Shown here in pieces: positions 26,315 through 35,304 of a stretch of DNA of 64,000 bases; position 1 is the first letter of the stretch, and the number at the start of each line of letters is the position of its first letter. The notes under the pieces were generated by a model. The model searched no databases, had not been told where the DNA came from, and saw only the letters and a program-made list of their open reading frames with translations. The stretch is from contig CAZPBN010000001.1 in assembly GCA_964584935.1 (NCBI GenBank), positions 1-64,000 on the forward strand. The letters are read 5' to 3'. Source of the DNA: CAZPBN01 sp964584935 (GTDB lineage: Bacteria; Acidobacteriota; Aminicenantia; Aminicenantales; Aminicenantaceae). The translations under genes were made by a program, and so were the position numbers.

Positions 26315-28906
26315 TCAAACTTCCTTCTCAAACTCAATAAGGACTTCTTTTTTAAAATATGTTCCTTCTTTTCCCTTAAAATTAAGGATGAGTTTTTTGT
26401 GCCTCTTATCTTTTCCCTTCACCTCACATCCGGAAACAGATTTGATTATCCTGTTGGTCATGAGGTCCAGAGAATAATGTTTTCCGCCCAATCCTTCAGA
26501 TTCTATGGTGAGATGATTATCTTTGAACCGGACTCTTAAGATTTTGATTCTGCTGGTCTGATCCCCAAGCTTGGGAAATGTCCGGGGAACATCAACAAAG
26601 ATACTTCCTCTGGTTTTTAATTCGATTGTGGTCATTCCTTTGATGATTAAATCTGAGACGCACTGGCCGTTTCCCTTATTTTTAAGCTTGAAGTCCTTTT
26701 CTTTTCCATTGACTTTGAAGGAATGAACGGCTGCCCCGAAACCGATAAAAGGAGAAAAATGAAGCTTGAAGGGAGACTCAGGGGGTGACTCTATAAAAAA
26801 CAACAGCTTGTTTCCGTTTTTTCTTTGAAACGACAGATTGATCCTATCCTTTCCCACTCTTAAATTCCGGATATCCATTTCATCCCATGATCCTGGAATT
26901 TGGGGGCTGAAACGCAATTCCTTTTCTATTGCATCTGCTTCCAATCCCAGTAAACCTCTCACAAAACAGGTCACCACAGGAGAAGAGGAAAACACCTGAT
27001 GAGGAACTGCTGTTTCAACCGGTGTGAAGAATTCTCCGGACAGAAGCTCCGGGCAAAATCCAAGAGCATCGATAAATGTATTGTGCACCATGCTTTTCAA
27101 ATGAGAATAACCCGCATGCATTCTCCTGTAACGGTATTCCGAAAGGCAGGTGTATCCGGTCAGAAAGGGCCAGACAGCGCCGTAATTATAGTTTACAAAA
27201 TCATAAAATTCACTCAAAGGAGAAAGTGACCTGACTCCCCAGTCTGTGCTCATCTCCGAGGATGCAAAAAATTCAAATATGCTTTCTGCTCTTTTTTCGG
27301 ATAACTGTGTGAAAAAAAGAGGCATAAACAGCCATATGGTTTTCTCTTCAAGAGGCTCATCGTTCAAATTGATGGCATGAGCCATTAAATCATCTTCATT
27401 GATCCAGAATTTTTCTCTTAAAGAATTTAGCCCCGATTGATAGTTTTCCTGAGCTTTTTGAGACAGAGACAAATTGTTCATGAGAAGGGCTAATTTAGAC
27501 AAGATTTTATGGGCTTGAACAGATAAGGAAGCAAGATATATATCTGTTTTTGTCTGCCCCAGAAAAGAACCTAATTCCAGTGCTGCCAATCCTGCCACTG
27601 TGTTTTCCATAAGGCCGTCTCCATCTTTGTCGGCAGAAAGCACATACTCATATGCCTTCTTGATGGAATCCCAGCTTTCTTCAATGAAAGACCGGTCACC
27701 GCTCCAATTCAAATAATCACTCATGGAAACAATGTAATACGGCGTGGTTTCCGCATGATAGAAACTGTACGGATAGTCTTCGAACCAGGAAATGAAGGCA
27801 GCTCCCTGGGAAAGTTCATGCATGATTTTCCCGTCTTTTCTTTGTCTTTCCTTAAGAAATGATAAAGCCTGACGGCTGGTTTTGAAATCACCATAACTAT
27901 TCAATGCCCAGGAATTGAAAAAAGTATCCCCTCCAAAAAACCAGGCAAATCCCGGTCTTTCACTTTTCCCGGATAAACCGTACCCGGCAACTAAGCCGCA
28001 TCCCAGCTGCGGATTGCAAACAAGAGCTTTATCCACAGCCACTTTTGCCCACTGAAAAGCCTGGTTTAAACCCGCATCTGGAGTATGGATGTTCAGAAAA
28101 TCATGAGTGAGTTTTTCATAATAGTTGTATTTTTCCTCATAAAGCTTTTCCAAATTGGTCTCAAGCTGATTGTATATGGTTTCTGCTTCTTTCTTCCCGG
28201 TGTGGCTTGCAGAAAAGATAAAAGGATATAATACTTGACCTGATCTGTCCTTGATATTGATCTTTAATTTCATCACTTCTTCTGGAAGAGCATGAGCCGG
28301 TCTGGATGAATACTGTTCGCCCTTGGGGCTTCCTATCAGTGCCACATTTTTGCCGGTCCCTTCGGAAAGAACAAAATAGTTTTTATCATCATTCCAATAA
28401 CTGTACTGTCCTCCCAGGCCTGCCGGCCACATGGGCTTTAGATCGGGCACAAAGCTTGCCACCACAGAAACAGGTTTCACGGCTCTGATAGAAATAAGAA
28501 CAATGACTCCTCTTTTCTTTAAGGGGGCAAAGAATATTTCATCAACTGAAAAAGCAGAGTGGACATAGCGTATGACTGTTTGATGGGGATAGACATCAAT
28601 CCGGGAAGCAATATTTTTCCCCTCAATGATTCTGTTTTCCTCTTCTAAAATAAAGTGAAGGGAAAAGTCATGAAGGACTTTATAAGGATAAATCCATACT
28701 TCTGCATTTCCATTTTCTGTGCCCAAAACAGCACTTTGCTGCCCGGAGCTTTCAAAATACCGGGAAGGTTGAATATTTCTGTATAAATGAAGGTTGCTTT
28801 TCTTTAAAATCATTTTGTCAGGAAGTTTTCTTCCTGACGAATGACAAAACACAAGAAATATCAAAAAACAGAAGATACAGAATAGAAGGATCTTTTTTTT
28901 AAGCAT
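26315..28906 (-). CDS. Lipoprotein glycosidase, amylo-1,6-glucosidase-like
   Basis: 863 aa. A signal peptide with lipobox-like LVFC at about residue 20 places it as a lipoprotein. The N-terminal about 270 residues are beta-rich (GTENGNAEVWIYPYKVLHDF). A long helical part follows with the six-hairpin (alpha/alpha) toroid pattern: FAWFFGGDTFFNSWALNSYG, GKIMHELSQGA, YHAETTPYYIVSMSDYLNWS, NYGAVWPFLTGYTCL. This resembles amylo-alpha-1,6-glucosidase/GH133-like and related glycoside hydrolases; the Asp in GGDTFFN and the Glu in MHELSQG or YHAETTP are candidate catalytic acids. The substrate is uncertain. The gene is downstream of galK with an 8-base overlap, suggesting joint use of a galactose-containing glycan. 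Confidence 0.7.
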   Translation of the reverse strand: MLKKKILLFCIFCFLIFLVFCHSSGRKLPDKMILKKSNLHLYRNIQPSRYFESSGQQSAVLGTENGNAEVWIYPYKVLHDFSLHFILEEENRIIEGKNIASRIDVYPHQTVIRYVHSAFSVDEIFFAPLKKRGVIVLISIRAVKPVSVVASFVPDLKPMWPAGLGGQYSYWNDDKNYFVLSEGTGKNVALIGSPKGEQYSSRPAHALPEEVMKLKINIKDRSGQVLYPFIFSASHTGKKEAETIYNQLETNLEKLYEEKYNYYEKLTHDFLNIHTPDAGLNQAFQWAKVAVDKALVCNPQLGCGLVAGYGLSGKSERPGFAWFFGGDTFFNSWALNSYGDFKTSRQALSFLKERQRKDGKIMHELSQGAAFISWFEDYPYSFYHAETTPYYIVSMSDYLNWSGDRSFIEESWDSIKKAYEYVLSADKDGDGLMENTVAGLAALELGSFLGQTKTDIYLASLSVQAHKILSKLALLMNNLSLSQKAQENYQSGLNSLREKFWINEDDLMAHAINLNDEPLEEKTIWLFMPLFFTQLSEKRAESIFEFFASSEMSTDWGVRSLSPLSEFYDFVNYNYGAVWPFLTGYTCLSEYRYRRMHAGYSHLKSMVHNTFIDALGFCPELLSGEFFTPVETAVPHQVFSSSPVVTCFVRGLLGLEADAIEKELRFSPQIPGSWDEMDIRNLRVGKDRINLSFQRKNGNKLLFFIESPPESPFKLHFSPFIGFGAAVHSFKVNGKEKDFKLKNKGNGQCVSDLIIKGMTTIELKTRGSIFVDVPRTFPKLGDQTSRIKILRVRFKDNHLTIESEGLGGKHYSLDLMTNRIIKSVSGCEVKGKDKRHKKLILNFKGKEGTYFKKEVLIEFEKEV

Positions 28907-30089
28907 TTGAGTGTCCTTTCTCCTTATTGTTTAAATAGAAGGATTGGGCGCCGTCGGATATTTCCACTTCAATAAAGGATGGCTTAACGAATCCTCTTTT
29001 TTGGGAATTGTTGATGATCTTATACTTAAAATCATCAACTTGTTCTTTGTCAACCAGTGCTATGCCTGAACCTCCAAATCCGGCTCCAATCATTCTGGCT
29101 CCTTTGCATCCTGGAAATTTTCTTCCAGTCTCATACAATAAATCAAGCTCCGGGCATGAAACCTCATAATCATCCCTTAAGCTTTCATGCGATTTAAAAA
29201 CAAGTTCCCCCAATGAAGAGAAATCATTGTTCTCCAAAGCATCAACCGATTTTTTCACCCTCTCGTTTTCACTAATGATATGCCTGGCTCTTTTGTATAC
29301 ATGAGAATCCATCTTTTCTTTGTTCTGTTCAAGCCATTGAAGAGATGCTTCTTTATATCCGGGGATTCCGGATTTCTTTAATATTTCCCGGCCTTCAAAA
29401 GACTCTTTTTGTCTTTTATTGTATTCAGAGGAAGCCAGCTCCCTGAAGACTCCGCTGACATATACCACGATTTTTATTTTTTTCTTTTCCATCGGAAACG
29501 GGACATGTCTGTATTCATAGGTTTCACAGTCTAAAAACAACGCTTTTTCTTTTTTCCCCAGAACTGAAATAAACTGATCCATGATTCCGCATTTCACTCC
29601 CACAAAATCATTCTCTGCTTTCTTGGACAGAAAAGCCATTTTTTCAGAAGCAATATTGAGATGGAAGAGTGTATTCAAACCATGGATAACACTGACTTCA
29701 TAAGCAGCGGATGAACTCAAACCTGCCTCAATGGGAACATCCCCCCATATAAGGCTATCAAATCCATTCAAGGCATAGCTGTTTTCTTTTAAAACCCATG
29801 CAATCCCTTTAGGATAGTTGCTCCATCTTTTCTTAGGGGAAAATTTCAAATATTCTATATCGAATTCATCTGTTTCATTGAAATTTTCTGATCTCAAGTG
29901 TACTTTTTTGTCGTTCCTCTTTGATGCTAAAAAATAGACTCTGAAATTGATGGCTGCAGGCAGGACATATCCAAGGTTATAATCCGTGTGTTCTCCTATG
30001 ATATTAATGCGGCCCGGCGCCGAAGAAATGATTTCAGGAGGTTTTTTGTAAGCGGTTTGAAATAAAGATATTAACTGCTTTTCAGTCAT
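28899..30089 (-). CDS. galK: Galactokinase
   Basis: GHMP-family kinase that phosphorylates galactose to galactose 1-phosphate, entry to the Leloir pathway. 396 aa. Signature at the N-terminus: SSAPGRINIIGEHTDYNLGY (galactokinase signature), the GHMP ATP loop EAGLSSSAAYEVSVIHGLN, and C-terminal GARMIGAGFGGSGIALV. I start at ATG 30089 (MTEKQLISLF) because the family begins there; an upstream in-frame ATG at 30173 would add 28 residues encoded by the edge of a repeat region. The stop overlaps the start of the glycosidase gene by 8 bases. The other Leloir genes (galT, galE) are not in this window. Confidence 0.94.
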   Translation of the reverse strand: MTEKQLISLFQTAYKKPPEIISSAPGRINIIGEHTDYNLGYVLPAAINFRVYFLASKRNDKKVHLRSENFNETDEFDIEYLKFSPKKRWSNYPKGIAWVLKENSYALNGFDSLIWGDVPIEAGLSSSAAYEVSVIHGLNTLFHLNIASEKMAFLSKKAENDFVGVKCGIMDQFISVLGKKEKALFLDCETYEYRHVPFPMEKKKIKIVVYVSGVFRELASSEYNKRQKESFEGREILKKSGIPGYKEASLQWLEQNKEKMDSHVYKRARHIISENERVKKSVDALENNDFSSLGELVFKSHESLRDDYEVSCPELDLLYETGRKFPGCKGARMIGAGFGGSGIALVDKEQVDDFKYKIINNSQKRGFVKPSFIEVEISDGAQSFYLNNKEKGHSNA

Positions 30090-30137
30090 TGAATTTATCT
30101 TATTTTCAAACAAGATAAAAGTAAAGGGTAAAAATCG

Positions 30138-30254
30138 AGAATGGTAAGACGTGAGACGTGAGATGAAATGCAATATAGAATGGTGAGACGTGAGACGTGA
30201 GATGAAATATAATATAGAATGGTAAGAAGTGAGACGTCAGATGTAAAATGTCAG
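30138..30254. repeat. 39-bp tandem repeat, three units
   Basis: Units begin with AGAATGGT at 30138, 30177 and 30216, each 39 bases. The first two differ at a few positions and the third is more diverged. Each unit contains runs of the 7-mer GTGAGAC (GACGTGAGACGTGAGATGAA). It lies directly upstream of galK on the minus strand, so it would be in the 5-prime region of that operon. Confidence 0.8.
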
Positions 30255-30300
30255 ATGAAATTCAATGTCAAATCATGATATGTGAGACGTAATTATTCTG

Positions 30301-30358
30301 TAGGGCCATTTCCCTGTATCAGGTCATAAATTGTGTAGGGCCCGTTCCCCGAATAGTC
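30301..30358. repeat. Two tandem TGTAGGGCC units with GTTCGGGGAACGGGC motif
   Basis: TGTAGGGCCATTTCCC (from 30299) and TGTAGGGCCCGTTCCCC (from 30334) form a diverged direct repeat. On the minus strand 30339-30358 reads GGACTATTCGGGGAACGGGC, matching the motif near 18.1 kb and 63.16 kb. Confidence 0.6.
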
Positions 30359-30420
30359 CAACACATATGAAAACAAATTGATGTTAAAAAATACGGCCCG
30401 TTTAGTAACCAGACCTTACA

Positions 30421-30600
30421 GACTAAATAGACAAAATAGACTAAATGGACTATATAAACCAAACAAACCAGATAGACTAGATTGACCAAATGGACTATAT
30501 AGACTATATAGACCAAATAGACCAAATGGACTAAATTGCTTCCATCTCGCCTTTTTCGCTCGTCTTGCATTTTAATAAGGTAAATAGGTATAGTGTCCCT
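30421..30600. repeat. Thirteen 9-base units followed by the core repeat
   Basis: From 30421 to 30537 the DNA is in exact 9-base phase for thirteen units: GACTAAATA, GACAAAATA, GACTAAATG, GACTATATA, AACCAAACA, AACCAGATA, GACTAGATT, GACCAAATG, GACTATATA twice, GACCAAATA, GACCAAATG, GACTAAATT. A 39-base spacer with CATCTCGC leads to the core GGTAAATAGGTATAGTGTCC (within 30577-30600). An open minus-strand frame through it spells Leu-Val-Tyr-like triplets; I treat that as a by-product. Confidence 0.85.
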
Positions 30601-30689
30601 GTTTTTTAATGCTTGCATCCATTTAATTTTTATGAGATTATTTTTATTCTTTAGCGTTGTAAAAAAAAATATGATAAGGAGATCTAATA

Positions 30690-32144
30690 ATGTCAACAAA
30701 TCTTCAAAATCTTGAACCCAATCCTTTATGGAAACATTTCGATAAAATTTTAGAAATCCCGCGTTGTTCTGGCAATGAAACAGCGATTGGAGACTACATC
30801 ATCTCTGTAGCAGAACAAAACAATTTGGAAGTTAACCGGGACGATTCAGGCAATATCGTTGTTAAGAAGGATGCCACAGAAGGACATGAAAACGCAGAAA
30901 CCATCATTCTTCAAGGACATATTGATATGGTCTGTGAAAAAAATTCCGATGTCGACCACGACTTCACTAAAGATCCGATACAATCTGAAATCAAAGGAGA
31001 GTGGGTCCAAGCAAATGGAACGACTTTGGGAGCAGACAATGGAATCGGTATTGCAGCCTCATTAGCTGTCATGGAAGATGATAGTCTTTCCCACGGACCT
31101 CTTGAATTTCTCTACACTATAGACGAAGAAAGAGGACTTATCGGCGCTAACAAGATTGAACCGGGTTTCTTATCTGGAAAAATTCTCCTCAATCTGGACA
31201 GCGAAGAAGAAGGCACCTTCACTATTGGCTGCGCTGGAGGGGCTGATTCTGAAATCAAGCTTCCCTTTTCAAGAAAAGATTCAAAAACTGGTGAAGTGTA
31301 CCGGCTGAAAATATCAGGCTTAAGAGGAGGGCACTCAGGAACAGATATCAATCAGGGTAGAGGGAATGCCATCAAATGGCTTTCCCGTATTCTCTGGGAA
31401 GCATCCAAAAAGTCTCAATTTGAAATCGTGAGCATAGAAGGCGGAAATATGCGTAACGCTATTCCCCGGGAAGCCTGGGCAGACATGTGTATCGAACCAA
31501 CAAAAATAGACTCCCTTTCTTCAGTAATCAAAGAATCCTTTGAAAATCTACAATTTGAATTCAAAGCTATTGAAAAGGAATCCGCTTTTTCCTTTGAAAA
31601 ACATGAAAACACAAACGAGGCTCCTCTTACCAATGAATCTCAAAAAACATTGATCAATCTGCTTTTTACTCTTCCCCATGGTGTGATCAGCATGCATCCT
31701 GAAATAGAAAATCTCGTTGAAACTTCCACTAACCTTGCCATTGTCCACACTCACAAAGACTATGCCCAAACCGTGAACAGCACCCGAAGCTCCATAGCAT
31801 CAGCACTTGAAGGAACAAGACATTGCATTGAGGCATCATGTGAACTCACAGGAGCTGACATAAAACAGGTTGAAGGCTACCCTGGATGGGTTCCTAACCT
31901 CGAATCTCCGATTCTTAAAAAGATGAAAGAAATCTATAAAAGAGATTTTCAACAAGAACCTGAAGTGGGAGCTATTCATGCGGGTCTTGAATGCGGCATC
32001 ATTGGAGAAAAGTTCCCCGGGATGGACATGATATCATTCGGACCGACCATCGAACATCCCCACTCTCCAGAGGAAAGAGTTCATATCGATTCCGTTGATA
32101 AATTCTGGAAATTTCTTACCACGATAATCGAGGAAATTTCCTGA
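30690..32144 (+). CDS. pepD: Aminoacyl-histidine dipeptidase (M20C)
   Basis: Zinc dipeptidase (PepD, carnosinase-like) that hydrolyses Xaa-His and other dipeptides in the cytosol. 484 aa, the usual length. Metal-site and catalytic segments: ILQGHIDMVCEKNSDVDHD, GTTLGADNGIGIAA, TIDEERGLIGANKIEPGFLS, and AIHAGLECGIIGEKFPG near the C-terminus, with the lid domain (LRGGHSGTDINQGRGNA) between. AAGGAG precedes the ATG by a normal distance. The preceding gap holds the 9-base array and core repeat. With FTCD in the same window, a role in peptide and histidine salvage fits, but the genes are not adjacent. Confidence 0.96.
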   Translation: MSTNLQNLEPNPLWKHFDKILEIPRCSGNETAIGDYIISVAEQNNLEVNRDDSGNIVVKKDATEGHENAETIILQGHIDMVCEKNSDVDHDFTKDPIQSEIKGEWVQANGTTLGADNGIGIAASLAVMEDDSLSHGPLEFLYTIDEERGLIGANKIEPGFLSGKILLNLDSEEEGTFTIGCAGGADSEIKLPFSRKDSKTGEVYRLKISGLRGGHSGTDINQGRGNAIKWLSRILWEASKKSQFEIVSIEGGNMRNAIPREAWADMCIEPTKIDSLSSVIKESFENLQFEFKAIEKESAFSFEKHENTNEAPLTNESQKTLINLLFTLPHGVISMHPEIENLVETSTNLAIVHTHKDYAQTVNSTRSSIASALEGTRHCIEASCELTGADIKQVEGYPGWVPNLESPILKKMKEIYKRDFQQEPEVGAIHAGLECGIIGEKFPGMDMISFGPTIEHPHSPEERVHIDSVDKFWKFLTTIIEEIS

Positions 32145-32163
32145 TTGACAAAAGGGATATTCC

Positions 32164-32907
32164 ATTCGCAGCCGTTCTCTAAAAAATAAAAAGTTTTACT
32201 CAACAATCCTGAATGATCAAGAAATCAAATACTATCTTTCCCCGAGCAAACGAGCCAAACATATAAATCTTTCCGTTCAACCGGATCGATCGGTTAAAGT
32301 CACCATTCCATCCGATAAGCGGCAATTTGATGTAGAATCCATCATCCAAAAGCATAAAAAGTGGATCCTGAAGAGATTAAAAAATGAACAGTCTTTCTCC
32401 CCTCCTTTTAAAATGGAGGAGGGAGCCAGACTGCCTTTGCTCAACACCTATTTTTACCTCTCATTAAAAACAATTTCCAGTAACAAAGCATTCTGGAAGG
32501 CAAACAATCACGATCTGAAAATACATATACCTGAATTATCTGTGAACTGGATATATTCAGGAATAGAAAGTTTCTACCGCAACAGGGCAAAGAAATATCT
32601 GCAGAACCGACTCCCCTTTTGGGCAGACAAAATGAATATCAAACATTTTCGATACAGAATAAAAAATCAACATACTCTCTGGGCGAGTTGTTCAAAAAAA
32701 AGAAATCTCAATTTCAACTGGAGAATAATGCTTTTGTCTCCCGAAGCCGTTGATTATCTTATCATTCATGAACTGTCCCATCTATACGAAATGAACCACT
32801 CCCCTCATTTCTGGAAGCTTGTGGGTGAGTATTGTCCTGATTACAAAATCTATAAAGCTGAACTCAAAAATAAAAATTCGTGGCTCAAATTTCCTGTGAT
32901 AAAGTGA
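32164..32907 (+). CDS. YgjP-like (DUF45) metallopeptidase, noncanonical start
   Basis: Putative zinc metallopeptidase, about 247 aa. The HEXXH site is IIHELSHLYEMNHSPHF, preceded by the family segment NQHTLWASCSKKRNLNFNWR. The first ATG in this frame is at 32413, but the frame is open and protein-like far upstream: YYLSPSKRAKHINLSVQPDR then VKVTIPSDK and KKWILKRL match the usual YgjP N-terminus. The frame begins after a stop at 32146 and has no ATG, GTG or TTG before residue LNDQEIKYYL. A purine-rich AAAAGGGA lies before an ATT at 32164, which I use as a tentative start; CTG further in is an alternative. A lost start codon is also possible. It follows pepD by 20 bases. Confidence 0.75.
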   Translation: MRSRSLKNKKFYSTILNDQEIKYYLSPSKRAKHINLSVQPDRSVKVTIPSDKRQFDVESIIQKHKKWILKRLKNEQSFSPPFKMEEGARLPLLNTYFYLSLKTISSNKAFWKANNHDLKIHIPELSVNWIYSGIESFYRNRAKKYLQNRLPFWADKMNIKHFRYRIKNQHTLWASCSKKRNLNFNWRIMLLSPEAVDYLIIHELSHLYEMNHSPHFWKLVGEYCPDYKIYKAELKNKNSWLKFPVIK

Positions 32908-32911
32908 ACTA

Positions 32912-34057
32912 TCAGAGCCCGAGTTTTCTGGATATGACCAACCTCTGCATCTCGCTTGTTCCTTCTCCGATCTCCAGAAGTCTCTGATCCCGGTAAAACT
33001 TGGCGACCGGATATTCTTCCATGAGTCCATACCCTCCGTATATTTGAACGGCATGGTCTGCGACCATTTTCATGACTTCACTCGAATACAGTTTGGACAT
33101 GGCTGCCTCCATTCCAAAAGGCTTTCCCTTATCTTTAAGCCAGCAGGCTTTATACAAAAGGTTCCGGGCTGCCTCAATCTGAGTCGCCATATCAGCCAGT
33201 TTGAATGCATTGACCTGAAATTTGCCTATAGGCCTCCCGAATTGTTTTCTTTCCTTGGCATAATTTAAAGCCGCCTCAAAGGCTCCCTGGGCTCCACCAA
33301 CACCCATCGCAGCAATAGACAGCCTGCCGCTATCCAGTGTCTCCAGCATCATATGAAATCCTTCTCCCCGTTTGCCTAGCATATCCTTATCAGGAACTGT
33401 CACATCATCTAGATAGATTTCCGAAGTGTTGCTGGATCTCCATGTTACTTTTTTATGCATGACTTTTGTTTTATATCCCGGAGTATCCTGGCGGACTAGG
33501 AAACAAGTGTACTCTTTCTTGCCGTCTTCTTTCTCCCCTGTAACCGATTGAATTGTGGAACCAATGGTTACATCAGAAGAGGCATTGGTGATGAATATCT
33601 TGGAACCATTGATGACCCATTCATCTCCCTTTTTTACAGCCTTGGTTTTTGTCCCTCCCGCATCAGAGCCAGCGTCCGGTTCTGTTAATCCAAATCCCCA
33701 AAGCTTGCCTGCAACCAGGTCAGGTAAAAACTCATTTTTCTGTTCTTCATTTCCGTATAGATAAATGGGAGAGGAACCAAGAGAATTCGCAGCTGCCAGG
33801 GTTGCTCCCTGACATCCATCAACCCTCGACAATTCCTCGACAATAATGATATAGGAAAGATAGTCCATTCCCATGCCGCCGTATTCTGGAGGAATCAACA
33901 CACCAAAAAAACCCATATCAGCCATCTTTTGAGTGATTTCATAGCTGAATTCTTCTTTTTCATCAATTTTCTGTCTGATCGGCTTTATCTCATTTTCTGC
34001 AAACTCCCGGACTGTTTTCCTCAGCATTTCTTGTTCTTCATTGAGATTAAAATCCAT
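32912..34057 (-). CDS. Acyl-CoA dehydrogenase
   Basis: FAD-dependent oxidation of an acyl-CoA to the 2-enoyl-CoA, electrons passing to an electron-transfer flavoprotein. 381 aa, standard length. Seen: FAENEIKPIRQKIDEKEEFS, the flavin segment LTEPDAGSDAGGTKTKAVKK, ITNASSDVTIGSTI, and the C-terminal YGGYGLMEEYPVAKFYRDQR followed by EIGEGTSEMQRL, whose Glu in G-E-G-T is at the position of the catalytic base. Chain-length preference cannot be told; it might be for short or branched acyl groups from amino-acid breakdown. Its end lies five bases from the convergent metallopeptidase gene. Confidence 0.95.
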   Translation of the reverse strand: MDFNLNEEQEMLRKTVREFAENEIKPIRQKIDEKEEFSYEITQKMADMGFFGVLIPPEYGGMGMDYLSYIIIVEELSRVDGCQGATLAAANSLGSSPIYLYGNEEQKNEFLPDLVAGKLWGFGLTEPDAGSDAGGTKTKAVKKGDEWVINGSKIFITNASSDVTIGSTIQSVTGEKEDGKKEYTCFLVRQDTPGYKTKVMHKKVTWRSSNTSEIYLDDVTVPDKDMLGKRGEGFHMMLETLDSGRLSIAAMGVGGAQGAFEAALNYAKERKQFGRPIGKFQVNAFKLADMATQIEAARNLLYKACWLKDKGKPFGMEAAMSKLYSSEVMKMVADHAVQIYGGYGLMEEYPVAKFYRDQRLLEIGEGTSEMQRLVISRKLGL

Positions 34058-34228
34058 TATGCCCTCCTTAGTATGATAAATTCATAAAATTAAGTTATCG
34101 TAATTTTTGGGGATAGATTGTTTTATGTTTTTGTTATTTCTATTCATCTACTGCTTCAATCTTATGTTTTGAGCTTTTGATCTTTACTCAGAGCTCATGG
34201 CCTATTATATGAATGGCATTGCTCCATT

Positions 34229-34486
34229 TTACCACCAGGACAAGATTTCCTGGATATTTCCTTCATCATCTCTGTGAACAAATTTAATCCCTTCCCTGTT
34301 TCCATTTTTATCCACTTCATAGATGACAGCCATTCCCAGTTCTTCCTGTTTATCAAAATACTCAAGGGCTTTGGATGTCGCTTCTTTCAATGATTTGTAG
34401 GCAGCCGCATTGTCTATCAATAAAGTTTCTTCATCTTCAAATTTAGTTTTGGGTTTATGCCCTTCAATAAAATATTTCTTACTCAT
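34229..34486 (-). CDS. Small acidic protein, unknown function
   Basis: 85 aa, no recognised family. The protein is acidic and ends VHRDDEGNIQEILSWW. The central YKSLKEATSKALEYFDKQEE is helical, and AVIYEVDKNGNREGIKFV reads as a beta-hairpin of antiparallel strands. AAAGGAGAAAG lies upstream of the ATG at a normal distance, and the codon pattern looks protein-coding, so I accept it as a gene. It is on the same strand as the acyl-CoA dehydrogenase gene but over 170 bases upstream of it; no functional link is evident. Confidence 0.6.
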   Translation of the reverse strand: MSKKYFIEGHKPKTKFEDEETLLIDNAAAYKSLKEATSKALEYFDKQEELGMAVIYEVDKNGNREGIKFVHRDDEGNIQEILSWW

Positions 34487-34599
34487 TCTGAACTTTCTCC
34501 TTTATTAAATCATTTGGATTTTATTTAATCACAAATATATTCTTTTGAACAATCCAGATTAATATATTAACAAAATCATTTCAAATGATTTATTTAATA

Positions 34600-34772
34600 G
34601 ACCAAATTGACTAAATGAACTAGATAGACCAAAAGGACCAAAATAGACTATTCGATGCATCCAATCCTAGTATCGCTATTCAAAAATAGGGTAAATGGGT
34701 AAAGTGTCCCTATATTTCTCCTAGTATCGCAATTCAAAAATAGGGTAAATTGGTAAAGTGTCCCTATATTTT
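34600..34772. repeat. 9-base array plus 54-bp tandem duplication containing two core repeats
   Basis: Five 9-base units (34600-34644: GACCAAATT, GACTAAATG, AACTAGATA, GACCAAAAG, GACCAAAAT) are followed by two direct 54-base copies, 34665-34718 and 34719-34772, that differ at only a few positions. Each copy starts TCCTAGTATCGC and contains the core (GGTAAATGGGTAAAGTGTCC in the first, GGTAAATTGGTAAAGTGTCC in the second). Confidence 0.85.
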
Positions 34773-34782
34773 TATTTCTTTT

Positions 34783-35304
34783 CTATTTTTCAGGAATGCC
34801 GTTTGTCACATAAGCTTCCCAGTATTTTCTATACCTGATGGCACCTTCCTTAATTCGTTCAATCTCTTTTTCTGTTAACTGCCGATTAACTACAGCCGGT
34901 GTTCCCAAAATGAAAGAACCTTCAGGATAATTTTTCCCTGGAGGAACCAAAGATCCAGCGGCAACCAAAGAATTTTTCCCAATCACTGAACCATCCATCA
35001 ATATCGAACCCATTCCGATCAAACAATGATCCCCCACCGAACACGCATGAAGCACAACATTGTGTCCCACCGTCACTCCTTTTCCCACAATCGTTTTCAG
35101 GTCTGACTCGACATGAACAACACAGTTATCCTGAATATTGGAATTTTCCCCTATGATGATATCCTCAATATCCCCTCTCAACACACTGTTGTACCATATG
35201 CTGGCACCTTTCTTTATGATCACTTTCCCTATGATACTGGCAGAAGGGGCGATAAATGTTTCTTTGTGGATTTCATATTTTCTGTTACTAAAGTCATGAG
35301 CCAT
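34783..35304 (-). CDS. Gamma-carbonic anhydrase family protein
   Basis: Left-handed parallel beta-helix protein, 173 aa, of the gamma-carbonic anhydrase/PaaY-YrdA group. Hexapeptide turns are seen throughout (ASIWYNSVLRGDIEDIIIGE, NSNIQDNCVVHVES). The three expected zinc His are present: one in CVVHVES and two in VGHNVVLHAC. Family members act as trimers with metal between subunits; many have weak or no carbonic anhydrase activity, and some act on CoA thioesters. The C-terminal helix (KEIERIKEGAIRYRKYWEAY) caps the fold. It stands alone downstream of two core repeats and divergent from the tricorn gene. Confidence 0.9.
   Translation of the reverse strand: MAHDFSNRKYEIHKETFIAPSASIIGKVIIKKGASIWYNSVLRGDIEDIIIGENSNIQDNCVVHVESDLKTIVGKGVTVGHNVVLHACSVGDHCLIGMGSILMDGSVIGKNSLVAAGSLVPPGKNYPEGSFILGTPAVVNRQLTEKEIERIKEGAIRYRKYWEAYVTNGIPEK

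Noticed and set aside
30421..30600. Possible CRISPR array at the 9-base repeats
   Set aside because: The repeats are 9 bases, directly adjacent and degenerate, with no spacers, and there are no cas genes in the window.
30319..30699. Minus-strand frame of 126 codons spelling Leu-Val-Tyr-like triplets
   Set aside because: The frame is open only because the 9-base array is a multiple of three. It has no ribosome site or family similarity, and its 5-prime end overlaps the start of pepD.
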